Source: Herbaspirillum sp. CF444
Lineage (GTDB): Bacteria; Pseudomonadota; Gammaproteobacteria; Burkholderiales; Burkholderiaceae_D
DNA length: 64,000 nt
Reading direction: 5' to 3'
NCBI RefSeq assembly: GCF_000282135.1
Contig: NZ_AKJW01000022.1
Coordinates: 31,555-95,554, forward strand
This document shows, in pieces, positions 27,790-37,047 of the stretch. The notes beneath the pieces are model-generated. The model made no database searches, was not told where the DNA came from, and was given only the letters and a program-made list of their open reading frames with translations. Every line of letters starts with the position of its first letter. The first letter of the stretch is position 1. The translations under genes and the position numbers were made by a program.

Positions 27790-28551
27790 ATGAGTGACGA
27801 CACCACCCAACCACCACCACGGCGGCATTTTCTGCGACAGGTCATTACCGTCGCGGGCACTGCATCGCTATCTTCTCCACTGGCCGTCGGCGCCGGAGCC
27901 GGCGCGGCGATTGCGGCCACCAACGCGGGCGCAGCCGATGCACCCGCAGCGGCGCCATCGCCGGGACTGATCGGCTACGAAAGCTTCAGCGCCGATGAAG
28001 CCGCCTTCGTCGAAACCATGGTCAACGTCATGTGCCCGGCCGATCAGTTCACGCCCAACGGCGTCGACTGCGGCCTGGCGATTTTCATCGACCGCCAGTT
28101 GAGCGGCGCTTACGGCAAAGGCGCAGGCCGTTACATGAGCGGTCCCTGGCTGCAAGGCAAACCGCAACTCGGCCTGCAGTTGCCGCTGACGCCCGAGCAG
28201 TTCTTCAAGGCCGGCGTGGAAGCCGCCAATCGCCAGGCCAGCAAGAAATTCGGCAAGACCTTCGATCAGTTGGCGCCGGCCGACGCCGACGCCTTCCTTG
28301 CCGCCATCGCCGACGGCAAGGTCGTCGATGAGGACATCACGCTGGGATCCTGGTTCAACGAGCTGGTGTATCCGCTGTTCACGCAAGCCTGTTATGCCGA
28401 CCCGCTGTATGGCGGCAACAACAACAAGGTGTTCTGGAAAATGCTCGGCTATCCCGGCTTGCCGGCGACGCATACGCTGGACATGGTCAACTATCGCGGC
28501 AAACCCTTCCCGGGCGCGAAAGATCCCAAGTCCATCCTCGACTTCAGCTAA
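27790..28551 (+). CDS. Gluconate 2-dehydrogenase subunit 3 (gamma) family protein, Tat-exported
   Basis: This 253-residue protein has a twin-arginine leader (RRHFLRQVITVAG, residues 11-23) followed by an alanine-rich h-region to about residue 50. The mature part belongs to the gluconate 2-dehydrogenase subunit 3 family (FSADEAAFVETMVNVMCPAD, then GLAIFIDRQL). In this class the small Tat protein carries the signal for the flavoprotein partner. AAGGAGG lies 7 bases before the ATG. The flavoprotein gene follows after 9 bases and a cytochrome c gene comes third. Confidence 0.9.
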   Translation: MSDDTTQPPPRRHFLRQVITVAGTASLSSPLAVGAGAGAAIAATNAGAADAPAAAPSPGLIGYESFSADEAAFVETMVNVMCPADQFTPNGVDCGLAIFIDRQLSGAYGKGAGRYMSGPWLQGKPQLGLQLPLTPEQFFKAGVEAANRQASKKFGKTFDQLAPADADAFLAAIADGKVVDEDITLGSWFNELVYPLFTQACYADPLYGGNNNKVFWKMLGYPGLPATHTLDMVNYRGKPFPGAKDPKSILDFS

Positions 28552-28560
28552 GGACGCAAC

Positions 28561-30321
28561 ATGATAAAAAAACTGGAAAAGCGGACGGTCGTCATCGTCG
28601 GCGGCGGGCTCACTGCGGGCCTGGTTTCGCGTCAGCTGACGGCACAGGGCATCGACGTGCTGGTGCTGGAACGCGGCGGCGATCACAGCAACGGCGCCGA
28701 AGCCAAGCTGCCTTCGCAACGCGACGAATTGCGCTGGGACGTGCGCCAGGGCCTGGTGCAAAAATGGAACGTGCAAACCTATACCTTGCGCCATTCACGC
28801 AGCGACACCTCGCTGCCGGTGCGCTGGATGGAAGCCTTCCTGCCCGGCGAAGGCATGGGCGGCGCCGCCAATCACTGGAACGGCCACACCTGGCGCTGGG
28901 CCGAGTACGACCCGACCTTGCGCACGCATTACACCAATCGTTACGGCGCCAAGGCGATTCCCGCCAACATGCCGCTGCAGGACTGGGGCGTCACTTACAA
29001 GGAGATGGAGCCTTACCACGATCTGTTCGAGAAGCTGTTCGGCATCTCCGGCAAGGCCGGCAACGTCAACGGTAAAAAGCAGGCGGGCGGCAATCCGTTC
29101 GAAGCGCCGCGCCGCGGCGAGTATCCGCAGAAACCGCTGGAGATCACCGAAGCCGGTTCCATCTTCAGGCAGACCGCGGAAAAGCTGGGCTACCATCCGT
29201 TCCCGACACCGGCCGCCAACTCCTCCGGCGTGTACACCAATCCGGACGGACAGAAGCTCGGCCAGTGCCAGTATTGCGGCCACTGCGAACGCTTCATCTG
29301 CGAAGCGCAGGCCAAGGCTTCGCCGGAAGTGCTGCTCTATCCGATGCTCAAGGAACGCAAGGGTTTTGAAATACGCCTGAACAGCCACGTGCTCGGCGTG
29401 AACTACGACGAGAAGGCCAAACGCGTGACCGGCGTGCGCTATCTCGACCTGCACAGCGGCCAGGAGTACGAACAACCGGCCGACGTCGTGGTGCTGGGCG
29501 CGTTCACCATGACCAACACCAAGCTGCTGCTGCTCGACAAGATCGGTACGCCCTATGATCCGGTCACCGGCAAGGGCGTGGTCGGCAAGAACTTCTGCTA
29601 CCAGACCACCTCGTCGGTGAACGTCTTCATGAAGGATCGCTGGACCAATCCTTTCCTGTCCACCGGCAGCACCGGCACGGTGATCGACGACTTCAACAAC
29701 GACAACTTCGACCACACCGGCCTGGGCTTCCTCGGCGGCGGCATGATCAGCGCCAACATGTTCAGCGGTCGTCCCATCGTCGCACGCCGCCTGCCGCCGG
29801 GCACGCCGCGCTGGGGCACCAAGTGGAAACAGGCCAACGTCGACTGGTATGCGCATTCCTTCGGCATGTCGATCCAGGGCAGCTGCTATCCGCACACGGA
29901 AAACTTCCTCGACCTCGATCCGGTGTACAAGGATGCCTACGGGCAGCCGCTGGTGCGCATGACCTTCGACTGGCGCGACAACGAAACCAAAATGTCGGCC
30001 TACGTCACCAAAAAGATGGAAGACATCGCCAAGGCCATGGGTGCCGACATCGTCGGCCCTGCGGTGCCGCGCAAGAGTCCGTTCGACATTCGCGCCTACC
30101 AGACCACGCACATCACCGGCGGCACCGTGATGGGCTCGGATCCGGCTCACAGCGTCGTCTCGCCGCACTTGCAGCATTGGGATGCGCAGAACCTGTTCGT
30201 GGTCGGCGCCTCGGTGTTCCAGCACAACTCCGGCTACAACCCGACCGGTCCGCTGGCGGCGCTGGCGGTGCGTCTGGGCGACGACCTGGTGCGTTACGTG
30301 CAGCGGCCGCGCATGCTGTAA
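28561..30321 (+). CDS. GMC-type FAD-dependent dehydrogenase (large subunit)
   Basis: This 586-residue flavoprotein has an N-terminal FAD dinucleotide-binding motif (VVIVGGGLTAGLVSRQL), a GMC family body, and the C-terminal HITGGTVMG and QHNSGYNPTG segment with the catalytic His/Asn pair. It contains a cysteine cluster (CQYCGHCERFIC, about residues 239-250) that may bind an iron-sulfur cluster, as in sorbitol and fructose dehydrogenase relatives. It lacks its own signal and probably travels with the Tat partner encoded just upstream. It would oxidise a sugar, sugar acid or alcohol in the periplasm and pass electrons to cytochrome c. Substrate not assignable. Confidence 0.92.
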   Translation: MIKKLEKRTVVIVGGGLTAGLVSRQLTAQGIDVLVLERGGDHSNGAEAKLPSQRDELRWDVRQGLVQKWNVQTYTLRHSRSDTSLPVRWMEAFLPGEGMGGAANHWNGHTWRWAEYDPTLRTHYTNRYGAKAIPANMPLQDWGVTYKEMEPYHDLFEKLFGISGKAGNVNGKKQAGGNPFEAPRRGEYPQKPLEITEAGSIFRQTAEKLGYHPFPTPAANSSGVYTNPDGQKLGQCQYCGHCERFICEAQAKASPEVLLYPMLKERKGFEIRLNSHVLGVNYDEKAKRVTGVRYLDLHSGQEYEQPADVVVLGAFTMTNTKLLLLDKIGTPYDPVTGKGVVGKNFCYQTTSSVNVFMKDRWTNPFLSTGSTGTVIDDFNNDNFDHTGLGFLGGGMISANMFSGRPIVARRLPPGTPRWGTKWKQANVDWYAHSFGMSIQGSCYPHTENFLDLDPVYKDAYGQPLVRMTFDWRDNETKMSAYVTKKMEDIAKAMGADIVGPAVPRKSPFDIRAYQTTHITGGTVMGSDPAHSVVSPHLQHWDAQNLFVVGASVFQHNSGYNPTGPLAALAVRLGDDLVRYVQRPRML

Positions 30322-30368
30322 TCGCAGAAACATGTATTGATGCAGTATTCAATTTTGAGGAGTTAAAA

Positions 30369-30740
30369 ATGAAGTACTTTCAACACGCGGCGCTGGCCGC
30401 TGCAATCGTGTTGTCGGCGGCATCGCTGCCGGCAATGGCGCAAGACGTCAACGCCGGCAAGCAAGTTTATGCGCAATGCGCGGCCTGCCATGCAGTCACC
30501 GCAGCCAACGGCGTCGGCCCCGGCCTGCTCGGCATCGTCGGCCGCAAGTCGGCGGCCTCGCCGGGCTTTCGCTACAGCCCGGCGCTCAAGCGCGCCAATC
30601 TGACATGGGACGAGAAAAATCTCGACGCCTACATCACCGATCCGCAAAAAGCCGTACCTGGCAACCTCATGCCCTTCTCCGGCATTGCCGACGCCAAACA
30701 GCGCGCCGATCTGATTGCGTATCTGAATACGGTGAAATAA
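30369..30740 (+). CDS. Monohaem class I cytochrome c, periplasmic
   Basis: Start at 30369 with GAGGAG eight bases upstream; a longer in-frame reading only reuses the flavoprotein gene in another frame. The 123-residue product has a signal peptide (MKYFQHAALAAAIVLSAASL, cleavage after PAMA), haem site CAACH (Cys37, Cys40, His41) and a probable axial Met101 in GNLMPFSG. It resembles mitochondrial-type small cytochromes c rather than the triheme subunit usual for gluconate dehydrogenase. It is the electron acceptor or shuttle for the flavoprotein encoded 47 bases upstream. Confidence 0.93.
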   Translation: MKYFQHAALAAAIVLSAASLPAMAQDVNAGKQVYAQCAACHAVTAANGVGPGLLGIVGRKSAASPGFRYSPALKRANLTWDEKNLDAYITDPQKAVPGNLMPFSGIADAKQRADLIAYLNTVK

Positions 30741-30794
30741 GCAGCGCGGGTCTGTCCGCCGGCATGTTGCGGGCAGGCCCGGCGCCATCGGGTT

Positions 30795-31013
30795 TCAACT
30801 GCCGGCCGGCGAGCGGCCCGTGCCGCGCCCCAATGATTTTGCCGTTTTACCTGCAATGCCGTATTCGGTATTGGGAATATCTTTGAGAATGACCCGGACA
30901 TCGCTGCGGTCGATACCGATGGTCTTGACGGCGGCATCGGTCAATGCGCCGATCAGCCGCTCCTTCTGTTCGTCGGTGCGGCCGGCAATGAAGAAGACCT
31001 GAATGATGGACAT
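30795..31013 (-). CDS. 4-oxalocrotonate tautomerase-like protein with Ser in place of Pro-1
   Basis: The ATG at 31013 has AGGAGAG upstream and gives 72 residues: MSIIQVFFIAGRTDEQKERL and so on, clearly a 4-OT subunit with the GRTDEQK segment and a C-terminal GIAGKTAKSLG. The family uses the N-terminal proline exposed after Met removal as catalytic base. Here the second codon is TCC (Ser), one base from CCC (Pro). Unless this is a sequencing error, classical tautomerase chemistry should be lost or altered. It lies 100 bases after a second tautomerase that keeps the proline; a heterohexamer is possible. Confidence 0.85.
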   Translation of the reverse strand: MSIIQVFFIAGRTDEQKERLIGALTDAAVKTIGIDRSDVRVILKDIPNTEYGIAGKTAKSLGRGTGRSPAGS

Positions 31014-31083
31014 AGTGCTCTCCTGGATAAGATCGTTCGATAACTCAGCACAACCTGTCCTGGCGATGCTGCCGGATTGCTTG

Positions 31084-31114
31084 GAACGCATTTCATCAAT
31101 CATGAAATGCGTTC
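31084..31114. repeat. 31-bp hairpin related to the ends of the 271-bp element
   Basis: Perfect 13-bp arms GAACGCATTTCAT (31084-31096) and ATGAAATGCGTTC (31102-31114) enclose CAATC. The left side through the loop, GAACGCATTTCATCAAT, matches the ends of the element at 62867-63137 (GAACTCATTTCATCAAT) except one base. It starts inside the TAG stop codon of the tautomerase at 31114-31320. It looks like a minimal or internally deleted copy. Confidence 0.65.
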
Positions 31115-31320
31115 TATTTGTTTTTCCTTGCCGCTTCGATGGCGGCCACCGACTTGCCTGCAATACCGAACTGCTTTGCCGGTATTTCGGACAGCCATAC
31201 GCGGATCGAATCGGCAGGCGCATCGATTGCTTCGACGGTCGCGGCCGTCAAGGCATCGATCAGTTTTTCCTTCTGCTGATCGCTCAGTCCTTCTACGACA
31301 AACATCTCTATGTTAGGCAT
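31114..31320 (-). CDS. 4-oxalocrotonate tautomerase family protein
   Basis: The ATG at 31320 follows GGAGG by 5 bases and yields 68 residues beginning MPNIEMFVVEGLSDQQKEKL, with the catalytic Pro-1 intact. The body resembles 4-OT with IRVWLSEIPAKQFGIAGKSV. Such enzymes shift double bonds in 2-hydroxymuconate-type acids from aromatic ring cleavage. The gene lies toward the end of the long operon that begins with iacA, so a role after ring opening is possible but unproven. Confidence 0.88.
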   Translation of the reverse strand: MPNIEMFVVEGLSDQQKEKLIDALTAATVEAIDAPADSIRVWLSEIPAKQFGIAGKSVAAIEAARKNK

Positions 31321-31393
31321 TGGTCCTCCGGCGTTGATGTATTGGTGATGCATTCGCGATTGACCGACGCGTATCCGATATTTCCCATGCTTC

Positions 31394-32167
31394 TCAGATC
31401 AGCTTCTGCGCCTTGAGCATTTTCCTCACGATGGCGTCGAAGAACAGCACGGCAAAGCCGTCATTGCGGATCAACTGGCCGGTCAGGTCGGCGCATTTCT
31501 GCCGCACCTCGTTGCTCAGTTGAACGTCTTCGCCGCCCATGGCGCGTCCGGCGGACTGAATTTCGGCGGCGCGCTGCACAGTCCACAACAAAAAAAAGGC
31601 GCGCTGGATATCGCTCTCGCACACGGCCACGCCATGATTGCGCAACACCAGGATATGCTTGCTGCCGAGACTGGCCAGCATGCGTTCTTTTTCTTCCGCA
31701 AACAGCGTGATGCCTTCGAAATCGTGATAGCCGATGCGACCGAACAACTGCGCGCCGTAAAAATCGTTGTGCTCGAAGCCCGACTTCTTCATCGTCACCG
31801 CCGAAATCGGCGTGGTGTGCGTGTGGATCACGCAATGCAGGTCCGCGCGCGCGCCATGGATGGCGCTATGCAACGCAAAGCCGGCCGGGTTGGCCTTGTA
31901 GTCGGAAGGCTCGACCAACTGGCCGTCCAGTCCTACCTTGAGCAGGTTGGAAGGCAGCACTTCGCTGTAGTTGAGCGCAAACGGATTGACCAGATAGTGA
32001 TTCTCCGGTCCGGCGACGCGTGCCGAAATGTGGTTGAAGATCATCTCGGTCCACCCCAGATAATCGACCAGGCGATAGCAATGCGTCAGTTGTATCCGCA
32101 ATGCCCATTCGGCGTCGCTGCACTGTGCCGGCTTGCTTTCACCGTAACTGAATTCCTTGGCTTCCAT
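31394..32167 (-). CDS. Class II aldolase/adducin family protein
   Basis: The ATG at 32167 has AGGAG upstream; the longer open frame is not part of the family. The 257-residue protein shows the class II aldolase fold: FNHISARV, a metal-binding pair in CVIHTHTTPISAV, and ILVLRNHGVAVCES with a third histidine. Members cleave or decarboxylate small hydroxy- or oxo-acids, or act as epimerases. It sits between a ketopantoate-reductase-like gene and the tautomerases, all on the minus strand with gaps of about 75 bases. Substrate unknown. Confidence 0.9.
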   Translation of the reverse strand: MEAKEFSYGESKPAQCSDAEWALRIQLTHCYRLVDYLGWTEMIFNHISARVAGPENHYLVNPFALNYSEVLPSNLLKVGLDGQLVEPSDYKANPAGFALHSAIHGARADLHCVIHTHTTPISAVTMKKSGFEHNDFYGAQLFGRIGYHDFEGITLFAEEKERMLASLGSKHILVLRNHGVAVCESDIQRAFFLLWTVQRAAEIQSAGRAMGGEDVQLSNEVRQKCADLTGQLIRNDGFAVLFFDAIVRKMLKAQKLI

Positions 32168-32241
32168 TGTTCTGCTCCTGATTCCTGATAAGAGTCGTGA
32201 CGACATGTCCGGTCGTCGGCGCTGGGCTGCTGGGCTGCAAC

Positions 32242-33237
32242 TCAGGCAGCACGTTGCCGCGCCGCTTCGCCGCGAAAGCGCGCCAGCGAAATCACCGTGC
32301 GCGTGATCGGCATCGGCACGTCGAAACGCTGCGCCAGCTCCAGCACGGCGTCGCCGATGGCCGCCAGTTCCAGCGGCCGGCCACGGTCGAGGTCTTGCAG
32401 CATCGATGTGCGGAACGGCCCCATGGCCTCGCCCAGTTGCACGAAGGTGAGCGGATCGATGTCCACGCGCGCGCCGTAAGACGACGCCACCAGCAGAGTC
32501 TCGCGCATGATCTGCATCACCACCTCGCGCAGTTCCGGCAAGCCGTATAACTGTTGCAAGGTCGCCTGCGTGATGACCGAAAGCGGGTTGGAACTGAGGT
32601 TGGCGATGATCTTGGTCCACAGCTTGTCGCGGATGCGATCGGTGGCGCGCGCCTCGATGCCGGCGCCCTCAATGGCGTTGCGGATGCGCGCCAGGCGCTC
32701 GCTCATTTCACCGGACGGTTCGCCGAGCACGATCAGATGCGGATTGACCGATTTGATCACGCCCGGCGCCGTCGCCTCGGAGGTAATGAAGAGCACGCTG
32801 CCGATCAACTTGTCGCCCGGCACCGCCTGCGCCATGCGATTGTCCGGATCGACCGCGCGCACCTGGGCGCCGTCGAAGCGGCCGCCTTCGCGATAGAAAT
32901 ACCACCACGGCACCCCGTTGTTGGTCGGGATCACCACGGTCTGCTCTCCGATCAGCGGCGCCAGTTGCGGCAGCAATGCCGCCAGGTCCTGGCTCTTGGC
33001 GCACACGAAGATCACGTCCTGTACTCCAAACTCCGGCCGGTCGCTGGCGGCCGGCATCGCCTGCGTGACGCCGTGCTGGTCGTGCAGCGTCAATCCTTGC
33101 GCGCGAATCGCCTGCAAGGTCTGGCCGCGCGCCAGCACGCTGACCTGGTGGCCGGCGGCGCTGAACCGCACCGCCAGGGTGCCGCCGATGGCGCCGGCGC
33201 CGGCGATGCAGATGCGCATGCGGTCTGCTGTCATCAT
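32242..33237 (-). CDS. 2-dehydropantoate 2-reductase family protein (ApbA/PanE-like)
   Basis: This 331-residue protein has the N-terminal NADP-binding motif ICIAGAGAIGGTLAVRF and the two-domain ketopantoate reductase layout, with NNGVPWWYF and the lysine in RDKLWTKIIANLSSNP that acts as general acid in PanE. Two adjacent ATGs are possible starts, with AAAGGAC upstream. Many PanE-like paralogues in transporter or catabolic operons reduce other 2-oxo acids, so the location within the iac/liv operon argues against a pantothenate role. This is inference. Confidence 0.88.
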   Translation of the reverse strand: MMTADRMRICIAGAGAIGGTLAVRFSAAGHQVSVLARGQTLQAIRAQGLTLHDQHGVTQAMPAASDRPEFGVQDVIFVCAKSQDLAALLPQLAPLIGEQTVVIPTNNGVPWWYFYREGGRFDGAQVRAVDPDNRMAQAVPGDKLIGSVLFITSEATAPGVIKSVNPHLIVLGEPSGEMSERLARIRNAIEGAGIEARATDRIRDKLWTKIIANLSSNPLSVITQATLQQLYGLPELREVVMQIMRETLLVASSYGARVDIDPLTFVQLGEAMGPFRTSMLQDLDRGRPLELAAIGDAVLELAQRFDVPMPITRTVISLARFRGEAARQRAA

Positions 33238-33269
33238 GTTGCTGTCCTTTGCTGCAAAAATTCGGGCAC

Positions 33270-34008
<739 letters not shown>

Positions 34009-34019
<11 letters not shown>

Positions 34020-35898
34020 CGCTCGCTCCCAGGTAGGCTTCCAGCACGGCTGGGTTGTTTTGAATTTCCTCCGGCAAGCCCTCGGCGATATGGGTGCCGA
34101 AATCCATGACGACGATGCGATCGACCAGCTCCATGACGAAATCCATATCGTGTTCCACCAGCAAGATCGCCATGCCTTCGGCGCGCAGCTTGCGCAGCAG
34201 TTCGCCGAGCGCCTGCTTCTCGCCCAGACGCAGGCCGGCGGCCGGCTCGTCCAGCAACAGCAGGCAGGGATCGGCTGCCAGCGCGCGGGCGATTTCGAGT
34301 ATCCGTTGTTGTCCCAGCGACAGTGAACCGGCCGCTTCGAACATCTGTTCCTTGAGGCCGACGCGTTCGATCTGGCGTGCGGCTTCGGCCAGCAAACGCG
34401 TTTCTTCGTCGCGATCCAGGCGCAACATCGCCGACAGCACGCCACGCTTGCCGCGCATGTGCGCACCGATGGCGACGTTCTCCAGCACCGTCATGCCCGG
34501 CAGCAAACGCACATGCTGGAAGCTGCGGCTCATGCCGAGCGCGGCGATATGGCGCGAGCCCTTGCCGGTGACGTCATGGCCGCGGAACAACACGGTGCCC
34601 GAGGTCGGCGTGTCGACGCCGGAAATCTGATTGAACAGCGTCGATTTGCCGGCGCCGTTCGGGCCGATCAGCGCCAGCACTTCGCCGCTCAGCACTTTCA
34701 GATTCATCCGGTTGTTGGCGACCAGGCCGCCGAAACGACGCGTCACATCGCGCACATCGAGCACCACTTCGTCGGGATTCGGCATGTCGCGGCGCGCCAG
34801 CGGCGGCGCCTGCAGGTCGAGCTTGCGTTGCCGGCCGCGTACCGGCATGAACCTGGAAAACAGCGCAGCGAAGCAAGGCCAGATACCGTCGCGCGAACGC
34901 TGCAGCATGACCACCATCAACAGACCGAACACGATGCTTTCAAAGTTGCCGCTGCGTCCCAATAGTGCCGGCAAGATGCCTTGCAACCATTCTTTCAGCA
35001 CCACGATCACGCCGGCGCCGAGCACCGCGCCCCAGACATGGCTGGCGCCCCCGAGCACCGCCATGAACAGGTAGTCGATGCCGAATTGCAGGCCGAACGG
35101 CGAGGGATTGACGAAGCGTTGCATGTGTACGTACAACCAGCCCGACAAGCTCGCCAGCAAGGCGGCGATGACGAAGATCACGATGCGCGAACGCGCCGTG
35201 TCGATGCCCATCGCTTCGGCCATCACGATGCCGCCCTTCAAGGCACGGATGGCGCGACCTTCGCGCGAATCGAGCAAGTTGATGAGCGCGTAGGCACAGG
35301 CGATCACGGCCAGCCAGATCAGGCCGTAAATCAACCTGTCGCTGCCCAGCGCCAGGCCGAACAACTTGATCGGCGGAATGCCGGACATGCCGGTCTGGCC
35401 GCCCATGCTTTGCAGCGTGCCGAAGATGAAATACAGGCTGATGCCCCAGGCGATGGTGCCCAGCGGCAGGTAATGGCCCGACAGCTTGAGCGTCAGGCTG
35501 CCCAGCAGCAAGGCCAGCAACGCGGTACAGGCCAGGGCGATGCACAAGGCCGCCCAGGGCGAATGCATCCACCCCAGCGCAGCCGGCAACGCCACCACGC
35601 CGGTGCTCAGCGCCGCGGAGATGTAGGCGCCCAGGCCGACAAACGCGGCCTGGCCGAAACTGGTCAGTCCGGCGACACCGGTGAGCAGCACCAGTCCCAA
35701 CACCACCAGCGAGCTCAGGCCGATGTTGTTGAGCATGGTGATATAGAACGAACTCAATACGAACGGCGCCACCGCCAGCAACGCGACGAATGCCAGCACG
35801 CCTGCATGCACCGACAGCGGCAAGACGGAAGAAGGCACGCGCGCGGCGGCATTGGCGTCGCCGGCGTTTACCGAAGAACCGGAAAGATCGCGCTTCAC
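34009..35898 (-). CDS. Fused LivM permease - LivG ATPase
   Basis: This 629-residue protein joins a LivM-like permease (about residues 30-345, many helices, with GLTSFGQAAFVGLGAY) to a LivG-type ATPase (about 385-629) with Walker A GPNGAGKST, signature LSLGQQRILEIAR (LivG proteins normally deviate from LSGGQ in this way) and Walker B LLLLDEPAAGL. The start is GTG at 35898, seven bases after GGAGG and overlapping the livH stop (GTGA); an out-of-frame ATG nearby is not used. Such fusions occur in several Burkholderiales HAAT systems. Confidence 0.93.
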
Positions 35899-36929
35899 TC
35901 TTCATCCTCCACATGACGGCTGGTCAGCGAACGCCACAGCAACACCGGAATAATCAATACAAACACAATGATCTCTTTATAGGCACTGGCCCAGAAGGTG
36001 GAAAACGATTCGATCAGGCCGACGAACACGGCGCCGATCGCCGCCACCGGATAACTGACCAGGCCGCCGATAATCGCGCCGACAAAGCCCTTGAGGCTGA
36101 TCAGGAATCCGGAGTCGTAATAAATGGTCGTGATCGGCGCGATCAGGATGCCGGACATGACGCCGATCAGCGCCGCCAGGAAGAACATGGCCTTGCCGGC
36201 GAACACCGGCGAAATGCCCATCAGGCGCGCGCCCATGCGGTTCATGGCGGCGGCGCGCAAGGCCTTGCCGTAGAGCGTGCGTTCGAACATCTGGTATAGC
36301 GCGACGATCAGGCCGATCGACACGCCGATCACCCACAGCGCCTGGCTATTCAGGTTGAACGAGCCGAGCGACGGATTGCTGTCGGTGAACGGCGCGGTGC
36401 GGGCGCCATCGGGACCGAACACCAGCAGGCCGACGCCGACCAGCGCCACGTGCAGGGCAATCGACACGATCAGCAGCACCAGCGGCGTGGCGCCGGCAAT
36501 CGGCTGAAACACCAGCCGATACATCAACGGCCCGGTCGGCACCAGCAAGGCCAGCGTCAGGATGACTTGCAACAGCATCGGCAGACTCGCCAGCGGCAGG
36601 CTGAAAGCCAGCCATGCCATCACGCCGGCGTAGAGCAGTTTGGCCGGCAGCCACATCGAGGGCCGGCTGCGCTTCCGGCGCAGCATGTCGACCACGTCCA
36701 TCAGCGCCGCGGCGACGCACAGGGCGACCAGCAGCCACACCACCCAGAGGCGTTGGCCGTTCTGGATGACGCTCATGGTCAGCGCGCCGAAGGCGACGAA
36801 CTCGCCCTGCGGAATCAGCAAGATGCGCGTGACGGTAAACACCAGCACGATGGACAAGGCCAGCAGCGCATAGATTGCGCCATTGGTGATGCCGTCTTGT
36901 CCCAACAGCGCCACGATTTGAAGATTCAT
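35895..36929 (-). CDS. livH: Branched-chain-type ABC transporter permease (LivH)
   Basis: Start at 36929 (MNLQIVALLGQDGITNGAIY), with AGGAC upstream; an upstream in-frame ATG adds an unrelated leader. The 344-residue membrane protein has LivH hallmarks: NGAIYALLALSIVLVF near the N-terminus, GKALRAAAMNRMGARLMG (EAA-like loop), and ISLKGFVGAIIGGL near the C-terminus. An insertion of about 70 residues after the second helix (LRRKRSRPSMW region) makes it longer than E. coli LivH (308). Confidence 0.92.
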   Translation of the reverse strand: MNLQIVALLGQDGITNGAIYALLALSIVLVFTVTRILLIPQGEFVAFGALTMSVIQNGQRLWVVWLLVALCVAAALMDVVDMLRRKRSRPSMWLPAKLLYAGVMAWLAFSLPLASLPMLLQVILTLALLVPTGPLMYRLVFQPIAGATPLVLLIVSIALHVALVGVGLLVFGPDGARTAPFTDSNPSLGSFNLNSQALWVIGVSIGLIVALYQMFERTLYGKALRAAAMNRMGARLMGISPVFAGKAMFFLAALIGVMSGILIAPITTIYYDSGFLISLKGFVGAIIGGLVSYPVAAIGAVFVGLIESFSTFWASAYKEIIVFVLIIPVLLWRSLTSRHVEDEE

Positions 36930-37047
36930 TACAGTGTCCTTCTTGGGCTTGCCGCCGCGCGCTTGCATGCGCTGCCGGAGCAAGTGCCTGTCATCTGGGG
37001 CCGGCCGCATCGCGCCGATGCAGCCGGTTTTCCTGCACTCTGCGTGC

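Noticed and set aside
32168..32620. N-terminal extension of the class II aldolase
   Set aside because: The added residues are antisense-like low complexity, read from the PanE-like gene, and AGGAG supports the ATG at 32167.
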